A stretch of DNA of 64,000 nucleotides from Cyanobacteria bacterium SIG28 (GTDB taxonomy: Bacteria; Cyanobacteriota; Vampirovibrionia; Gastranaerophilales; Gastranaerophilaceae): contig SUTU01000014.1 in assembly GCA_015152525.1 (NCBI GenBank), positions 1-64,000 of the forward strand, in the 5' to 3' direction. The notes below the pieces were generated by a model that saw nothing but the letters and a program-made list of their open reading frames with translations, searched no databases and was not told the origin of the DNA. Numbering within the stretch: the stretch's first letter is position 1; every line of letters begins with the position of its first letter. Both the position numbers and the translations under genes were made by a program. Below are positions 17,941 to 24,743 of the stretch, in pieces.

Positions 17941-18192
17941 TACCCATAAAAGTGGACAAAAGAAATTCGGTGAAACCGAACTCCCAAAAACGGCTGAGCG
18001 AAGCGAAGACGTAGAAAACAATTGCGTCTTTTCTTCTTTTTTTGGTACTTTTTTTCTTCTTTGGCTCGCAAATAAAGAAGAAAAAAAGGACATGGATTAT
18101 CTTTAAATACTAAAAATTTATAATTGGCTGGATTCCCAAACCTAACGGTTTGAGAATGACGGGTTGGTCTAGCCTACAAAACCCATTTACCC
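17941..18192. repeat. 252-bp direct repeat, copy B
   Basis: Second copy of the unit at 17574-17825, with a handful of substitutions. It includes hairpin-rich repeat copy 4 (17965-18095) and its REP-like palindrome (18125-18163). It ends right before the rpsF promoter. Confidence 0.9.
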
Positions 18193-18194
18193 CC

Positions 18195-18222
18195 TTGCAT
18201 TTAGCACTTTATGTGTTAGCAT
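18195..18222 (+). promoter_or_regulatory. putative rpsF-ssb-rpsR promoter
   Basis: A -35 TTGCAT (18195-18200) is separated by 16 bases from TAGCAT (18217-18222). The SD AAGGAG follows at about 12 bases and the rpsF ATG is at 18246. It begins exactly where the repeat region stops. Confidence 0.45.
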
Positions 18223-18245
18223 GTTTCTCATAAGGAGATATTATT

Positions 18246-18548
18246 ATGAAAAACTATGAATTATTAACAGTTTTCAAACCAAGTCTTGATTCAGAAGAAT
18301 TGGACAGCGTTATTGAAAAAGTTTCAGAAGAAATCAAGTCATATAAAGGTTCTGTAGAATCTATTGACAAAATGGGTCGTAAAAAATTAGCTTACGATGT
18401 ACAAGGATACAGAGATGGTTATTTCACAACAATGATTATTTCAGTACCTGCAGAATCTATTGTTGAGTTCAAAAGAAATCTAAAACTAAACGACAATGTT
18501 TTAAGATTTATGTTTATGGAAGTTTCTAAAAAAGCTCAAACAGTTTAA
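18246..18548 (+). CDS. rpsF: 30S ribosomal protein S6
   Basis: 100 residues with the typical opening MKNYELLTVFKPSL, the core block MGRKKLAYDVQGYRDGYF, and NDNVLRFMFME near the end. It has an AAGGAG SD. It binds the central domain of 16S rRNA as a pair with S18, whose gene lies two genes downstream. rpsF-ssb-rpsR is a conserved bacterial operon order. Confidence 0.97.
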   Translation: MKNYELLTVFKPSLDSEELDSVIEKVSEEIKSYKGSVESIDKMGRKKLAYDVQGYRDGYFTTMIISVPAESIVEFKRNLKLNDNVLRFMFMEVSKKAQTV

Positions 18549-18598
18549 GAATAACCATAGATTTTTATTTGTAGAATTGAATTCGAATAGGAGAAAAA

Positions 18599-19000
18599 AT
18601 GGCATTAGCAAAAGCAGTTGTAACAGGCACAGTATTTAGAGCACCGGAGAAACGATTTACACAGAATAACATACCGGTATCATCATTTGTTTTGAATATT
18701 GGTGAAAGAGAAGAAATGTTAATTCGTGTAGTTGTAAAAAGGACTGCTTTAGACGAAGTTGTATCTGCAATATCTAAAGACGACAGAGTTTTGGTAGAAG
18801 GCAGATTACAAATTACGACTGTAAAAAATGATAACGGCACTGAGCGAAGAATATTTGAGATTGATGCAAATACTATTGAGATGATGGGTGCTTCAGCACC
18901 GGTTATTGCTTCAGCTTCAGGTTCTTCCGGTGATATCGTAAAATTTTCACAAGATGAGTTTGCTGATGAATTAATAGGTGAGGACGAAATTCCGTTCTAG
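18599..19000 (+). CDS. ssb: single-stranded DNA-binding protein
   Basis: 133 residues: an OB fold at residues 1-105 (TGTVFRAPEKRFTQNNIPVSSF; DDRVLVEGRLQI), a short Ser/Ala linker, and an acidic tail ending DELIGEDEIPF. The terminal DxIPF peptide is the protein-interaction hook of SSB. The SD AGGAG precedes ATG 18599. It lies between rpsF and rpsR. Confidence 0.95.
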   Translation: MALAKAVVTGTVFRAPEKRFTQNNIPVSSFVLNIGEREEMLIRVVVKRTALDEVVSAISKDDRVLVEGRLQITTVKNDNGTERRIFEIDANTIEMMGASAPVIASASGSSGDIVKFSQDEFADELIGEDEIPF

Positions 19001-19081
19001 AAATTAGATAGTAACCGGAACCAATCACCCAATCACATATTTAGAAAACACAAAACTAGGCTAGAAAGGCAAAATAAAAAA

Positions 19082-19315
19082 ATGGCAAGACAAGACATGA
19101 ACGATAGAAAAAAACGTAAAACCTGCTCATTCTGTGCAGATCACGTTGAATATATCGATTACAAAGATGCGGCTAAATTAAAAAGATACTTAACAGAAGC
19201 TGGAAAAATCATTCCAAGACGTGTAACAGGTAACTGTGCAATGCACCAAAGAATGATTGCAAAAGCTATCAAAAGAGCTAGAGAAGCTGCAATCATTAAT
19301 TACGTATTTGACTAA
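19082..19315 (+). CDS. rpsR: 30S ribosomal protein S18
   Basis: 77 residues. [20 protein letters not shown] and the basic C-terminus ([24 protein letters not shown]) are standard for S18. The CxxC pair with a third Cys and a His (CSFC...NCAMH) resembles the zinc-containing S18 type. It is the last gene of the rpsF operon and is followed by a terminator. Confidence 0.97.
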   Translation: MARQDMNDRKKRKTCSFCADHVEYIDYKDAAKLKRYLTEAGKIIPRRVTGNCAMHQRMIAKAIKRAREAAIINYVFD

Positions 19316-19361
19316 TAACCGAACGATTGTTTAAAATCGTTGATTAGGTCAGTATAAGTAC

Positions 19362-19398
19362 AAAAGGGAATGACCTATTCCGGTTTCATTCCCTTTTT
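19362..19398 (+). terminator. terminator of the rpsF-ssb-rpsR operon
   Basis: AAAGGGAATGA pairs with TCATTCCCTTT around a short loop and ends in five Ts, 47 bases after the rpsR stop codon. Confidence 0.85.
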
Positions 19399-19441
19399 AA
19401 TCTCTAATTTAGTGTTTATATTTAACAGAAGGACAAAAACT

Positions 19442-19621
19442 ATGGATGGTAAAATTACAATCAGATCAGATCGCAAAGAAGATTACACTTTTCAGTATAA
19501 AGGTGAAGATGTTGTATTGAAAGCCGGCAGCATAATAAGTATAGCAGACGGTTTATCAGAAGTTGTTTTACCGACAACTGAAATGAAAATAGTTAAAAAT
19601 TTGATTGTGATAAAAGATTAA
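19442..19621 (+). CDS. hypothetical protein, 59 aa
   Basis: The start is ATG 19442, with AGAAGGA about 9 bases upstream; the longer frame from 19370 would run through the rpsR terminator. The sequence is predicted mostly beta (alternating polar and hydrophobic residues, KITIRSDRK, YTFQYKGEDVVLKAG) and has no signal peptide. Terminators lie on both sides, so it is either its own unit or fed by read-through. Family not recognised. Confidence 0.55.
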   Translation: MDGKITIRSDRKEDYTFQYKGEDVVLKAGSIISIADGLSEVVLPTTEMKIVKNLIVIKD

Positions 19622-19639
19622 TTAAATATTTATAGACTC

Positions 19640-19677
19640 AAAGGGCGCTGCACTTTTGTGCAGCGCCCTTTAGTTTT
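19640..19677 (+). terminator. Rho-independent terminator
   Basis: A 14-bp perfect stem, AAAGGGCGCTGCAC with GTGCAGCGCCCTTT, has a four-base loop and a following T-rich stretch. It ends the 59-residue hypothetical gene. Confidence 0.9.
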
Positions 19678-19808
19678 ACAAAATTTTGACTTTTAATAAA
19701 AAATAATTAAACAACTACCAAACTCCTATAATCGTACGATTTTATAAAAATTAATTAAAGTATGTATAAAATAGTACCGATTACCATGGGAGAAATGAGG
19801 TAATTTGT

Positions 19809-20507
19809 ATGCAAATAAACGGTGGCGTAAAATTTTGTGAACAAGGCATGAAAGCATCAATAAGAGCGATGCATGTTCAGAGTGAAATTATCGGTATGAT
19901 AAACGAAAACATTGCCGGTTTTGACAAAATTGGGTTTCAGCGCAAACAGCCGATAGTTTCTTCATTTACCGAATACATAGGTGTTCATGGGCTTTCCCGA
20001 ACCGTTGATGACCAACCGGGTCGTATTATGGTTTCAAAAAACCCACTTGATATAACCATGGCAAACCGAGGTTATTTTCAGATTGAAACCCCAAATGGCG
20101 TAAAACTAACCAGAGATGGACGTTTTAAACTAGATAAAGCGGGGAATTTATTGGATTTGGAAGATAACCACGTGTTATCCGATGCCGGTATGCCAATAAA
20201 ATTACCTGTGGTTCCGGAAGATGTTTCGCAGGTTGTTGTTAACACAAAAGGCAAAATAAGCGTTTTTGACAGCAAAACCAGCCAACTTGTAGACGCAGGA
20301 TTTTTAGGAATTGTTGACTCAAACGGCGTTGCAGTAATTAATCCGGATGTTAAACAAGGATATAATGAACACTCAAACGTTGTTATACAAAACGAGTTTT
20401 TAGCTGTTAAGCCTGTTGTTAGAACTTTTGAAGCTAACAGACAATTATTCTTGATTGAAAGTTCTAACCTACAAAAAGTAATAAGCCAATTAGGTTCTGT
20501 TTCATAG
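19809..20507 (+). CDS. flagellar basal-body rod protein, FlgF/FlgG family
   Basis: 232 residues. The N-terminal helix is of the rod-protein type, but the usual ANNxANxxTxG motif is altered to INENIAGFDKIGFQRK. The middle carries the family block NPLDITMANRGYFQIETPNGVKLTRDGRFKLD. The C-terminal helix ends EANRQLFLIESSNLQKVISQLGSVS. It would form part of the periplasmic rod. It is first in a four-gene operon with a GAGG SD, and 12 bases separate it from the next gene. FlgF and FlgG cannot be told apart from sequence alone. Confidence 0.85.
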   Translation: MQINGGVKFCEQGMKASIRAMHVQSEIIGMINENIAGFDKIGFQRKQPIVSSFTEYIGVHGLSRTVDDQPGRIMVSKNPLDITMANRGYFQIETPNGVKLTRDGRFKLDKAGNLLDLEDNHVLSDAGMPIKLPVVPEDVSQVVVNTKGKISVFDSKTSQLVDAGFLGIVDSNGVAVINPDVKQGYNEHSNVVIQNEFLAVKPVVRTFEANRQLFLIESSNLQKVISQLGSVS

Positions 20508-20519
20508 GAGAAATGAATA

Positions 20520-21233
20520 ATGTACAATATGCAAGCAGTTGTAAGAAAATGTATAAATAATGCCACAACGCAATTTGACAGATTGGGTTATATTGCAAAC
20601 AACGTAGCGAATTATAATACAATCGGTTATAAAACCGTGCGTTTTGAACAATTAATGCGTGAAGACGGTTATGTTGACGGTGCGTTAAGAACAAACTGTG
20701 CCAGTGGTTCAATAAAAGTTACAAACAACCAATACGATATTGCTATTGACGGTGCTGGATATATCCCTGTAGTTTCTCCGGATGGTGAAATTCAGTACAC
20801 AAGGGACGGTTCTTTTAAAAGAGGTGCTGACGGTTATTTGGTAACAACGGATGATTGGCTGGTTGGCGATGGGATAAAAATTCCTGCAAACTCTTATAAA
20901 TTTGAGATAAAACCGAATGGTGATGTTCTGAATTACGATAACCTTGGTTCATTACCGGAAAAAATAGGTACAATTCCGATAGTTCAGTTTGATTGTCCGG
21001 AATCCTTAGATCAAGGTCATAACAATAAAATGGTTGTTACCGAAGAATCAGGTAACCCTCGAATGGTAAAGAATGAAAACTTAATAAAACAGTATGCAAT
21101 CGAAACATCTAATACAAATATTTACGATGAAATCGACAACTTGATGAGATTGAATACATCAATGATTGCAAGTATGAACCTTATGAAAGTTGCAGACGAT
21201 ATGTATACAAAAGCTATTAATTTAAGAGAATAG
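20520..21233 (+). CDS. flagellar basal-body rod protein, FlgG/FlgF family
   Basis: 237 residues, with an AGGAG SD. The rod motif IANNVANYNTIGYKTVRFEQ is well kept. It is followed by NQYDIAIDGAGYIPVVSPDGEIQYTRDG and a C-terminal helix (NLMRLNTSMIASMNLMKVADDMYTKA). It is about 25 residues shorter than typical FlgG. It is the better motif match of the two adjacent paralogues, so it may be the distal-rod FlgG while its neighbour is FlgF; this is inference. Confidence 0.87.
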   Translation: MYNMQAVVRKCINNATTQFDRLGYIANNVANYNTIGYKTVRFEQLMREDGYVDGALRTNCASGSIKVTNNQYDIAIDGAGYIPVVSPDGEIQYTRDGSFKRGADGYLVTTDDWLVGDGIKIPANSYKFEIKPNGDVLNYDNLGSLPEKIGTIPIVQFDCPESLDQGHNNKMVVTEESGNPRMVKNENLIKQYAIETSNTNIYDEIDNLMRLNTSMIASMNLMKVADDMYTKAINLRE

Positions 21234-21246
21234 AAAGTAGGCTAAG

Positions 21247-21597
21247 ATGAGTTTTACAAGTTTAGATTCATTAGGAAAAACATCAATAATGCTTGATTTG
21301 ATATCACAAAGACAAAGAGCTTTGGGTTCAAACGTGGCTAACGTTGATACTCCCGGATATGTAAGAAAAGATATTAATTTCTCAACATATCTCGGAAGCA
21401 TGAATAGTCCGATCGAAACAAAACTCTCCACAGCTTTAGGACCATCAGGAATTATTGAAGACAGGCAACATCAAGAAATTGATATCGCTGAAGAGCTTTC
21501 CGAAATCCAAAAAAACGCTTTGATGTACACAATTGCAACAAGAAGAATGTCAAACGTTATTACAGAAATGAAAACAGTAATTAACGTTGGAAAATAA
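21247..21597 (+). CDS. flgB: flagellar basal-body rod protein FlgB
   Basis: 116 residues. RQRALGSNVANVDTPGYVRKDINFSTYL is the FlgB N-terminal signature, and the C-terminus has the helical pairing segment (NALMYTIATRRMSNVITEMKTVI). It forms the proximal rod with FlgC and FlgF. Starts 13 bases after the FlgG-like gene. Confidence 0.95.
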   Translation: MSFTSLDSLGKTSIMLDLISQRQRALGSNVANVDTPGYVRKDINFSTYLGSMNSPIETKLSTALGPSGIIEDRQHQEIDIAEELSEIQKNALMYTIATRRMSNVITEMKTVINVGK

Positions 21598-21639
21598 TAG
21601 GTTTTACAATTAACCAAAACAGATAAGAAAGGTAATAAA

Positions 21640-22083
21640 ATGAGTATTCTTGAATCAATGAATATAGGCTCAAACGCACTTAAGGCGCATGGTTTAAGAT
21701 TAGATATCCACGCAAAGAACATTGCTAACGTTGATACACCTAACTATGTTCGCAGAATACCTGTTCTAAACGCAAGTGAAGATATATCATTCCATGGTTT
21801 AATGAACACAATGAAAAACGATGTTTTTGGCGTAGGAACATTACCTTACTTACAGGGTGGAGTAGTTTTTAACGGATGTGTTGAAGATCCGACCTTAGGT
21901 GAAAGGATTTATTCCCCAGGGCATCCGGATGCAGACGCGAACGGATATATCAGATCATCAAACGTGAATGTTATGACTGATATGGCGGATGCAATCATGG
22001 CACAACGAGCGTATGAAGCAAACTTGGCTTTGGTAAATATTTCACGCTCAATGGCAGCAAAAGCAGCAGAAATTGGCAGATAG
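21640..22083 (+). CDS. flgC: flagellar basal-body rod protein FlgC
   Basis: 147 residues. IHAKNIANVDTPNYVRRIPVL at the N-terminus, YSPGHPDADANGYI in the middle and VNVMTDMADAIMAQRAYEANL at the C-terminus are classic FlgC. It has an AAAGG SD. fliE, which commonly follows flgBC, is absent here: repeat DNA begins immediately after the stop codon. Confidence 0.96.
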   Translation: MSILESMNIGSNALKAHGLRLDIHAKNIANVDTPNYVRRIPVLNASEDISFHGLMNTMKNDVFGVGTLPYLQGGVVFNGCVEDPTLGERIYSPGHPDADANGYIRSSNVNVMTDMADAIMAQRAYEANLALVNISRSMAAKAAEIGR

Positions 22084-22129
22084 GGGGGTAAATGTTTGGG
22101 GTTGGTTGGTTAAGACTACAGGCTCACCT

Positions 22130-22275
22130 CGTCATCTTCAAAGCAAAGCTTTGGAGATCCAGCCTATTGAATAAATAAATTAAAAACTGTCATCTTCGGT
22201 GGGGCAGATTGGACTTGTAGTTTTACCTGACCAGCTTGTCCGCTTGATGAAAAAAAGTCCGGAGATCCAGCTAAT
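22130..22275. repeat. REP-like repeats downstream of flgC
   Basis: The gap 22084-22553 is repeat DNA. GTCATCTTCAAAGC - AAA - GCTTTGGAGATCCAGC occupies 22130-22164. An 85-base stretch (22191-22275: GTCATCTTCGGTGGGGCAGA ... TTGTCCGCTTGATGAAAAAA ... GAGATCCAGC) follows and has a second copy at 24531-24617. Confidence 0.7.
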
Positions 22276-22277
22276 CT

Positions 22278-22376
22278 GTCATCCTCAAACCGTTAGGTTT
22301 GGGGATCCAACCAATTGCAAAAATCTCGAAATTTGTCTTAATTAGCTGGATTCCCAGCCTTCGGCTGAGAATGACG
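22278..22376. repeat. REPIN-like 100-bp composite repeat, copy 1
   Basis: Two inverted REP-like halves. GTCATCCTCAAACC - GTTA - GGTTTGGGGATCCAACC is joined by a conserved 30-base linker (CAAAAATCTCGAAATTTGTC) to AGCTGGATTCCCAGCC - TTC - GGCTGAGAATGACG. The outer ends GTCATcCTC and GAGaATGAC form terminal inverted repeats. Copies 2 and 3 lie at 23235 and 24399. Confidence 0.8.
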
Positions 22377-22518
22377 AATTGGCCGGCTTGCTTCAACCTA
22401 AAACGGTTTCGCAATGACAGGATTTGTTTATTTGACGGTATTTCAAATAGTAAAGGATTGTGTTTATAAACGCGCAATAACACAAACAGGAAAGTTTTGT
22501 ATTATTATAAAATCCCAC

Positions 22519-22547
22519 TTGACAAATGTAGGTTAAACCGACATAAT
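22519..22547 (+). promoter_or_regulatory. sigma-70-type promoter of the toxin-antitoxin pair
   Basis: A perfect -35 TTGACA (22519-22524), a 17-base spacer, and CATAAT (22542-22547). The toxin ATG at 22554 is exactly 6 bases after the -10, so the transcript should be leaderless. Confidence 0.8.
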
Positions 22548-22553
22548 ATAAAT

Positions 22554-22883
22554 ATGGAAAAAGAAATCATATACTACTATACTTCTGATGGTAAATGTCC
22601 ATACAAAGAATGGCGTAATAATTTAGATTTATCAATTAGGCTTCGAATTAATAAACGAGTCGAGAAATTACAAGATGGACTATATGGTGATCATAAACCG
22701 TTACAAAAATCGAAATTATCAGAATTGCGTATGGATTTTGGTAAAGGATATAGAATTTATTATTATGATTTGGAAACAACAATAGTATTATTTATTGCAG
22801 GTAGTGATAAAAAAGACCAAAAGAAAGTAATACAACAAGCTAACAAGTATTTTGAAGACTATATTGAAAGGAATAAAAAATGA
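22554..22883 (+). CDS. RelE/HigB-type toxin (phage Gp49-like family)
   Basis: 109 residues from ATG 22554. The family layout is clear: YYYTSDGKCPYKEWRNNL at the N-terminus, then LRINKRVEKLQDGLYGDHKPL, and SELRMDFGKGYRIYYY, which holds the RxxFGxGYRIYY core. Such toxins cleave mRNA at the ribosome when released from the antitoxin. The toxin gene comes first and overlaps the antitoxin by four bases (ATGA), the HigBA order. No SD is present. An in-frame TTG/GTG extension to 22497 would start inside the promoter and is rejected. Confidence 0.87.
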   Translation: MEKEIIYYYTSDGKCPYKEWRNNLDLSIRLRINKRVEKLQDGLYGDHKPLQKSKLSELRMDFGKGYRIYYYDLETTIVLFIAGSDKKDQKKVIQQANKYFEDYIERNKK

Positions 22884-23224
22884 CTTTAACAGATAAAGAA
22901 CGTGAATATATAGCTAAAGCCCCTAATTTTGATGACGATATTATGGAACAATTGCAAGAACCTGAATTTGAGGCAGGGTGGCTTGAGTTGACTTTGCAAG
23001 AATTTATGGAAGATGGTGATTTTAATACTTTTATAAGATGTTTGACCTATGTTGTAAAAGCTCGTGGTCATGGTGAAATATCAAGACTTGCCAAGGCAAG
23101 CTCTATTGACAGAAGTAATTTGTCTGAAATACTAAATGGAAAAGTTGTACCACGTATTGATACAGCAATAAAACTTATTCGTGGGTTAGGATATGAATGT
23201 GATATTAAATTGAAAACTGCTTAA
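22880..23224 (+). CDS. HigA-like antitoxin with helix-turn-helix
   Basis: 114 residues. The C-terminal 65 residues form a Cro/C1-type HTH (ISRLAKASSIDRSNLSEILN followed by GKVVPRIDTAIKLIRGLGY), which also matches the addiction-module antidote family. The N-terminal half is acidic and probably wraps the toxin. Translation is coupled to the toxin by the ATGA overlap, with an AAAGGAA SD inside the toxin gene. It likely represses the promoter at 22519-22547 together with the toxin. Confidence 0.85.
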   Translation: MTLTDKEREYIAKAPNFDDDIMEQLQEPEFEAGWLELTLQEFMEDGDFNTFIRCLTYVVKARGHGEISRLAKASSIDRSNLSEILNGKVVPRIDTAIKLIRGLGYECDIKLKTA

Positions 23225-23234
23225 CCATCTAAGC

Positions 23235-23336
23235 TGTTATCCTCAAACCGTTAAGTTTGGGGATCCAGCCAATTGCAAAAATCTTGGAATTTGTCTTAAT
23301 TAGCTAGATTCCCAGCCTTCGGCTGAGAATGACGGG
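23235..23336. repeat. REPIN-like composite repeat, copy 2
   Basis: Same two-halves design as copy 1 (GTTATCCTCAAACCGTTAAG ... TAGATTCCCAGCC - TTC - GGCTGAGAATGACGGG), starting 11 bases after the antitoxin stop codon. The gap 23225-23662 otherwise holds the palindrome listed next and AAATACATTTACCCC-type remnants. Confidence 0.8.
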
Positions 23337-23362
23337 TTTTTTGGCATTACGACGACATGCCC

Positions 23363-23399
23363 ACCGTCATCTTCAAAGCGAAGCTTTGAAGATGACGGT
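23363..23399. repeat. perfect 17-bp REP-like palindrome
   Basis: ACCGTCATCTTCAAAGC - GAA - GCTTTGAAGATGACGGT pairs over 17 bases with a three-base loop. It is a symmetrical relative of the element at 17371-17403. Confidence 0.85.
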
Positions 23400-23662
23400 G
23401 AACCGGTAGGCAACGCTAATCAACCCTTACCCTTACCCTTACTGCCAGTCTGTCGTCCACATCAACCAACCAAAATACATTTACCCCTGCAGCAATCCAG
23501 CTGGTGGTTTAAATCAACCAAGACTCAATACATTAACCTATTTGAAAATTCCAAAAATAACACAAGAAAATAAGTTATTGACTTATGTATAAATATGTTA
23601 TAAAATGGGTATATAAATTTGCAGAACGATACTTATTGAATATAAGAAGAGAAAGGATTTTT

Positions 23663-24298
23663 ATGATGAAAAAGAATGGTTTCACCTTGGCAGAGGTATT
23701 GATTACATTATCAATCATTGGGGTAATTGCAACATTGACTATCCCAGCGTTAATAACTAATATCGGTGAACAACAGTATCTTGCGGGTATAAAAAAGGGT
23801 ATGAACACGTTGGCAGAAGCAGCGCAACTTAACAAAGTTATGCTTGGTTTCGATTATGCAGATTTAAACACTACAACTTCATCTATAGATGAAAACACAT
23901 ACTCTTTGTATTCCCTTTTGGGGCTTCGCACCAATATTGATACAAAAAGATCTGGTGTAAATGGTACAGCTCCTAAAGTTAGTGCTCAGGCTGCTGATGG
24001 CAACCAAGCGATATATTTTAATGACGGTACAGCATTAATATATACCCCTAGTGCAACAACTTCAGATGATGCAAGAGGTGATAAGGGTTTCCCAGCTGTA
24101 TATGATACTAACGGCGACAAAGGACCGAATATTTTATCAAATTGTGCATATAATACTTCTGCAACAGTTGATACTGCAACATATACTCAATGTAATGATA
24201 AAACAAAGCGATTTATTAGAGACCAATTCTCTATTAGGTTAAAAGGTGCAACTGTTTTGCCTAACGGTTCTGCTGCTAGATGGGCACTTGTAAACTAA
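23663..24298 (+). CDS. type IV prepilin-like protein
   Basis: 211 residues from ATG 23663, with AAAGGA before it; the 26 residues upstream in the frame lack an SD. The leader MMKKNG is followed by FTLAEVLITLSIIGVIATLT, a class III prepilin signal cleaved after Gly by PilD and methylated on Phe, with the +5 glutamate present. After the 20-residue hydrophobic helix comes a globular domain rich in Thr, Asn and Asp, with a cysteine pair (NCAYN...TQCND) near the C-terminus. It could be a pilus or pseudopilus subunit on the cell surface. No pilus assembly genes adjoin. It is bracketed by REPIN-like copies 2 and 3. Confidence 0.85.
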   Translation: MMKKNGFTLAEVLITLSIIGVIATLTIPALITNIGEQQYLAGIKKGMNTLAEAAQLNKVMLGFDYADLNTTTSSIDENTYSLYSLLGLRTNIDTKRSGVNGTAPKVSAQAADGNQAIYFNDGTALIYTPSATTSDDARGDKGFPAVYDTNGDKGPNILSNCAYNTSATVDTATYTQCNDKTKRFIRDQFSIRLKGATVLPNGSAARWALVN

Positions 24299-24321
24299 TC
24301 TGATTAGATTATATAAATTTT

Positions 24322-24359
24322 ACAGCAAAGGTGCGTTTATACGCACCTTTGCTGTTTTT
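24322..24359 (+). terminator. terminator of the prepilin gene
   Basis: A perfect 15-bp stem, ACAGCAAAGGTGCGT with ACGCACCTTTGCTGT, has a TTAT loop and a following T run. Confidence 0.92.
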
Positions 24360-24398
24360 ATTACAAAACTGTTTAGGTTAAAGTAATCCAGCCGGTCG

Positions 24399-24497
24399 GT
24401 CATCCTCAGCCCGTTAGTTTTGGGGATCCAGCCAATTGAAAAAATCTCGGAATTTGTCTTAATTAGCTGGATTCCCAGCCTTCGGCTGAGAATGATG
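24399..24497. repeat. REPIN-like composite repeat, copy 3
   Basis: GTCATCCTCAGCCCGTTAGT ... GGGGATCCAGCC, the same linker (AAAAATCTCGGAATTTGTC), then AGCTGGATTCCCAGCC - TTC - GGCTGAGAATGATG. It lies in the 445-base gap after the prepilin gene. Confidence 0.8.
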
Positions 24498-24530
24498 GGT
24501 GGTTTTTGGTTGGTGGCACCTACCAGTTTG

Positions 24531-24678
24531 CCGTCATCTTCGGAGGGGGCAGATTGGGCTTGTAGTTTTACTCGACCAGCTTGTCCGCTTGACGAAAAAA
24601 GCTTTGGAGATCCAGCCTATTGAAAAAATAAATTAAAAACTGTCATCCTCAAACCGTTAGGTTTGGGGATCCAGCCAA
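24531..24678. repeat. REP-like repeats, second copy of the 85-base unit plus a single REP
   Basis: 24531-24617 matches 22191-22275 (GTCATCTTCGGAGGGGGCAG ... CTTGTCCGCTTGACGAAAAA). A single element, GTCATCCTCAAACC - GTTA - GGTTTGGGGATCCAGCC, follows at 24641-24678. Confidence 0.75.
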
Positions 24679-24702
24679 TTGAAATATTTATTATTTTGAA
24701 TT

Positions 24703-24734
24703 AAAAGAAGCCTTCCTATTCAGGAAGGCTTCTT
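24703..24734 (-). terminator. terminator of the ferritin-like gene
   Basis: A 14-bp perfect stem, AAAGAAGCCTTCCT with AGGAAGGCTTCTTT, lies 10 bases past the stop codon on the minus strand and is followed by a T-rich stretch. Confidence 0.9.
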
Positions 24735-24743
24735 TGATTATTA

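Noticed and set aside
17432-18106. Open frames of 69-107 residues with repeated Lys-rich and FLRLRFAQPFLG peptides on both strands
   Set aside because: They are produced by translating the hairpin-rich repeat and its duplications. The same peptides appear in several frames, without SDs, and the DNA pairing rather than the protein is conserved.
20078-20712. Minus-strand frames of 82-162 residues opposite the flagellar rod genes
   Set aside because: They are antisense shadows of well-supported rod genes, without SDs or family motifs.
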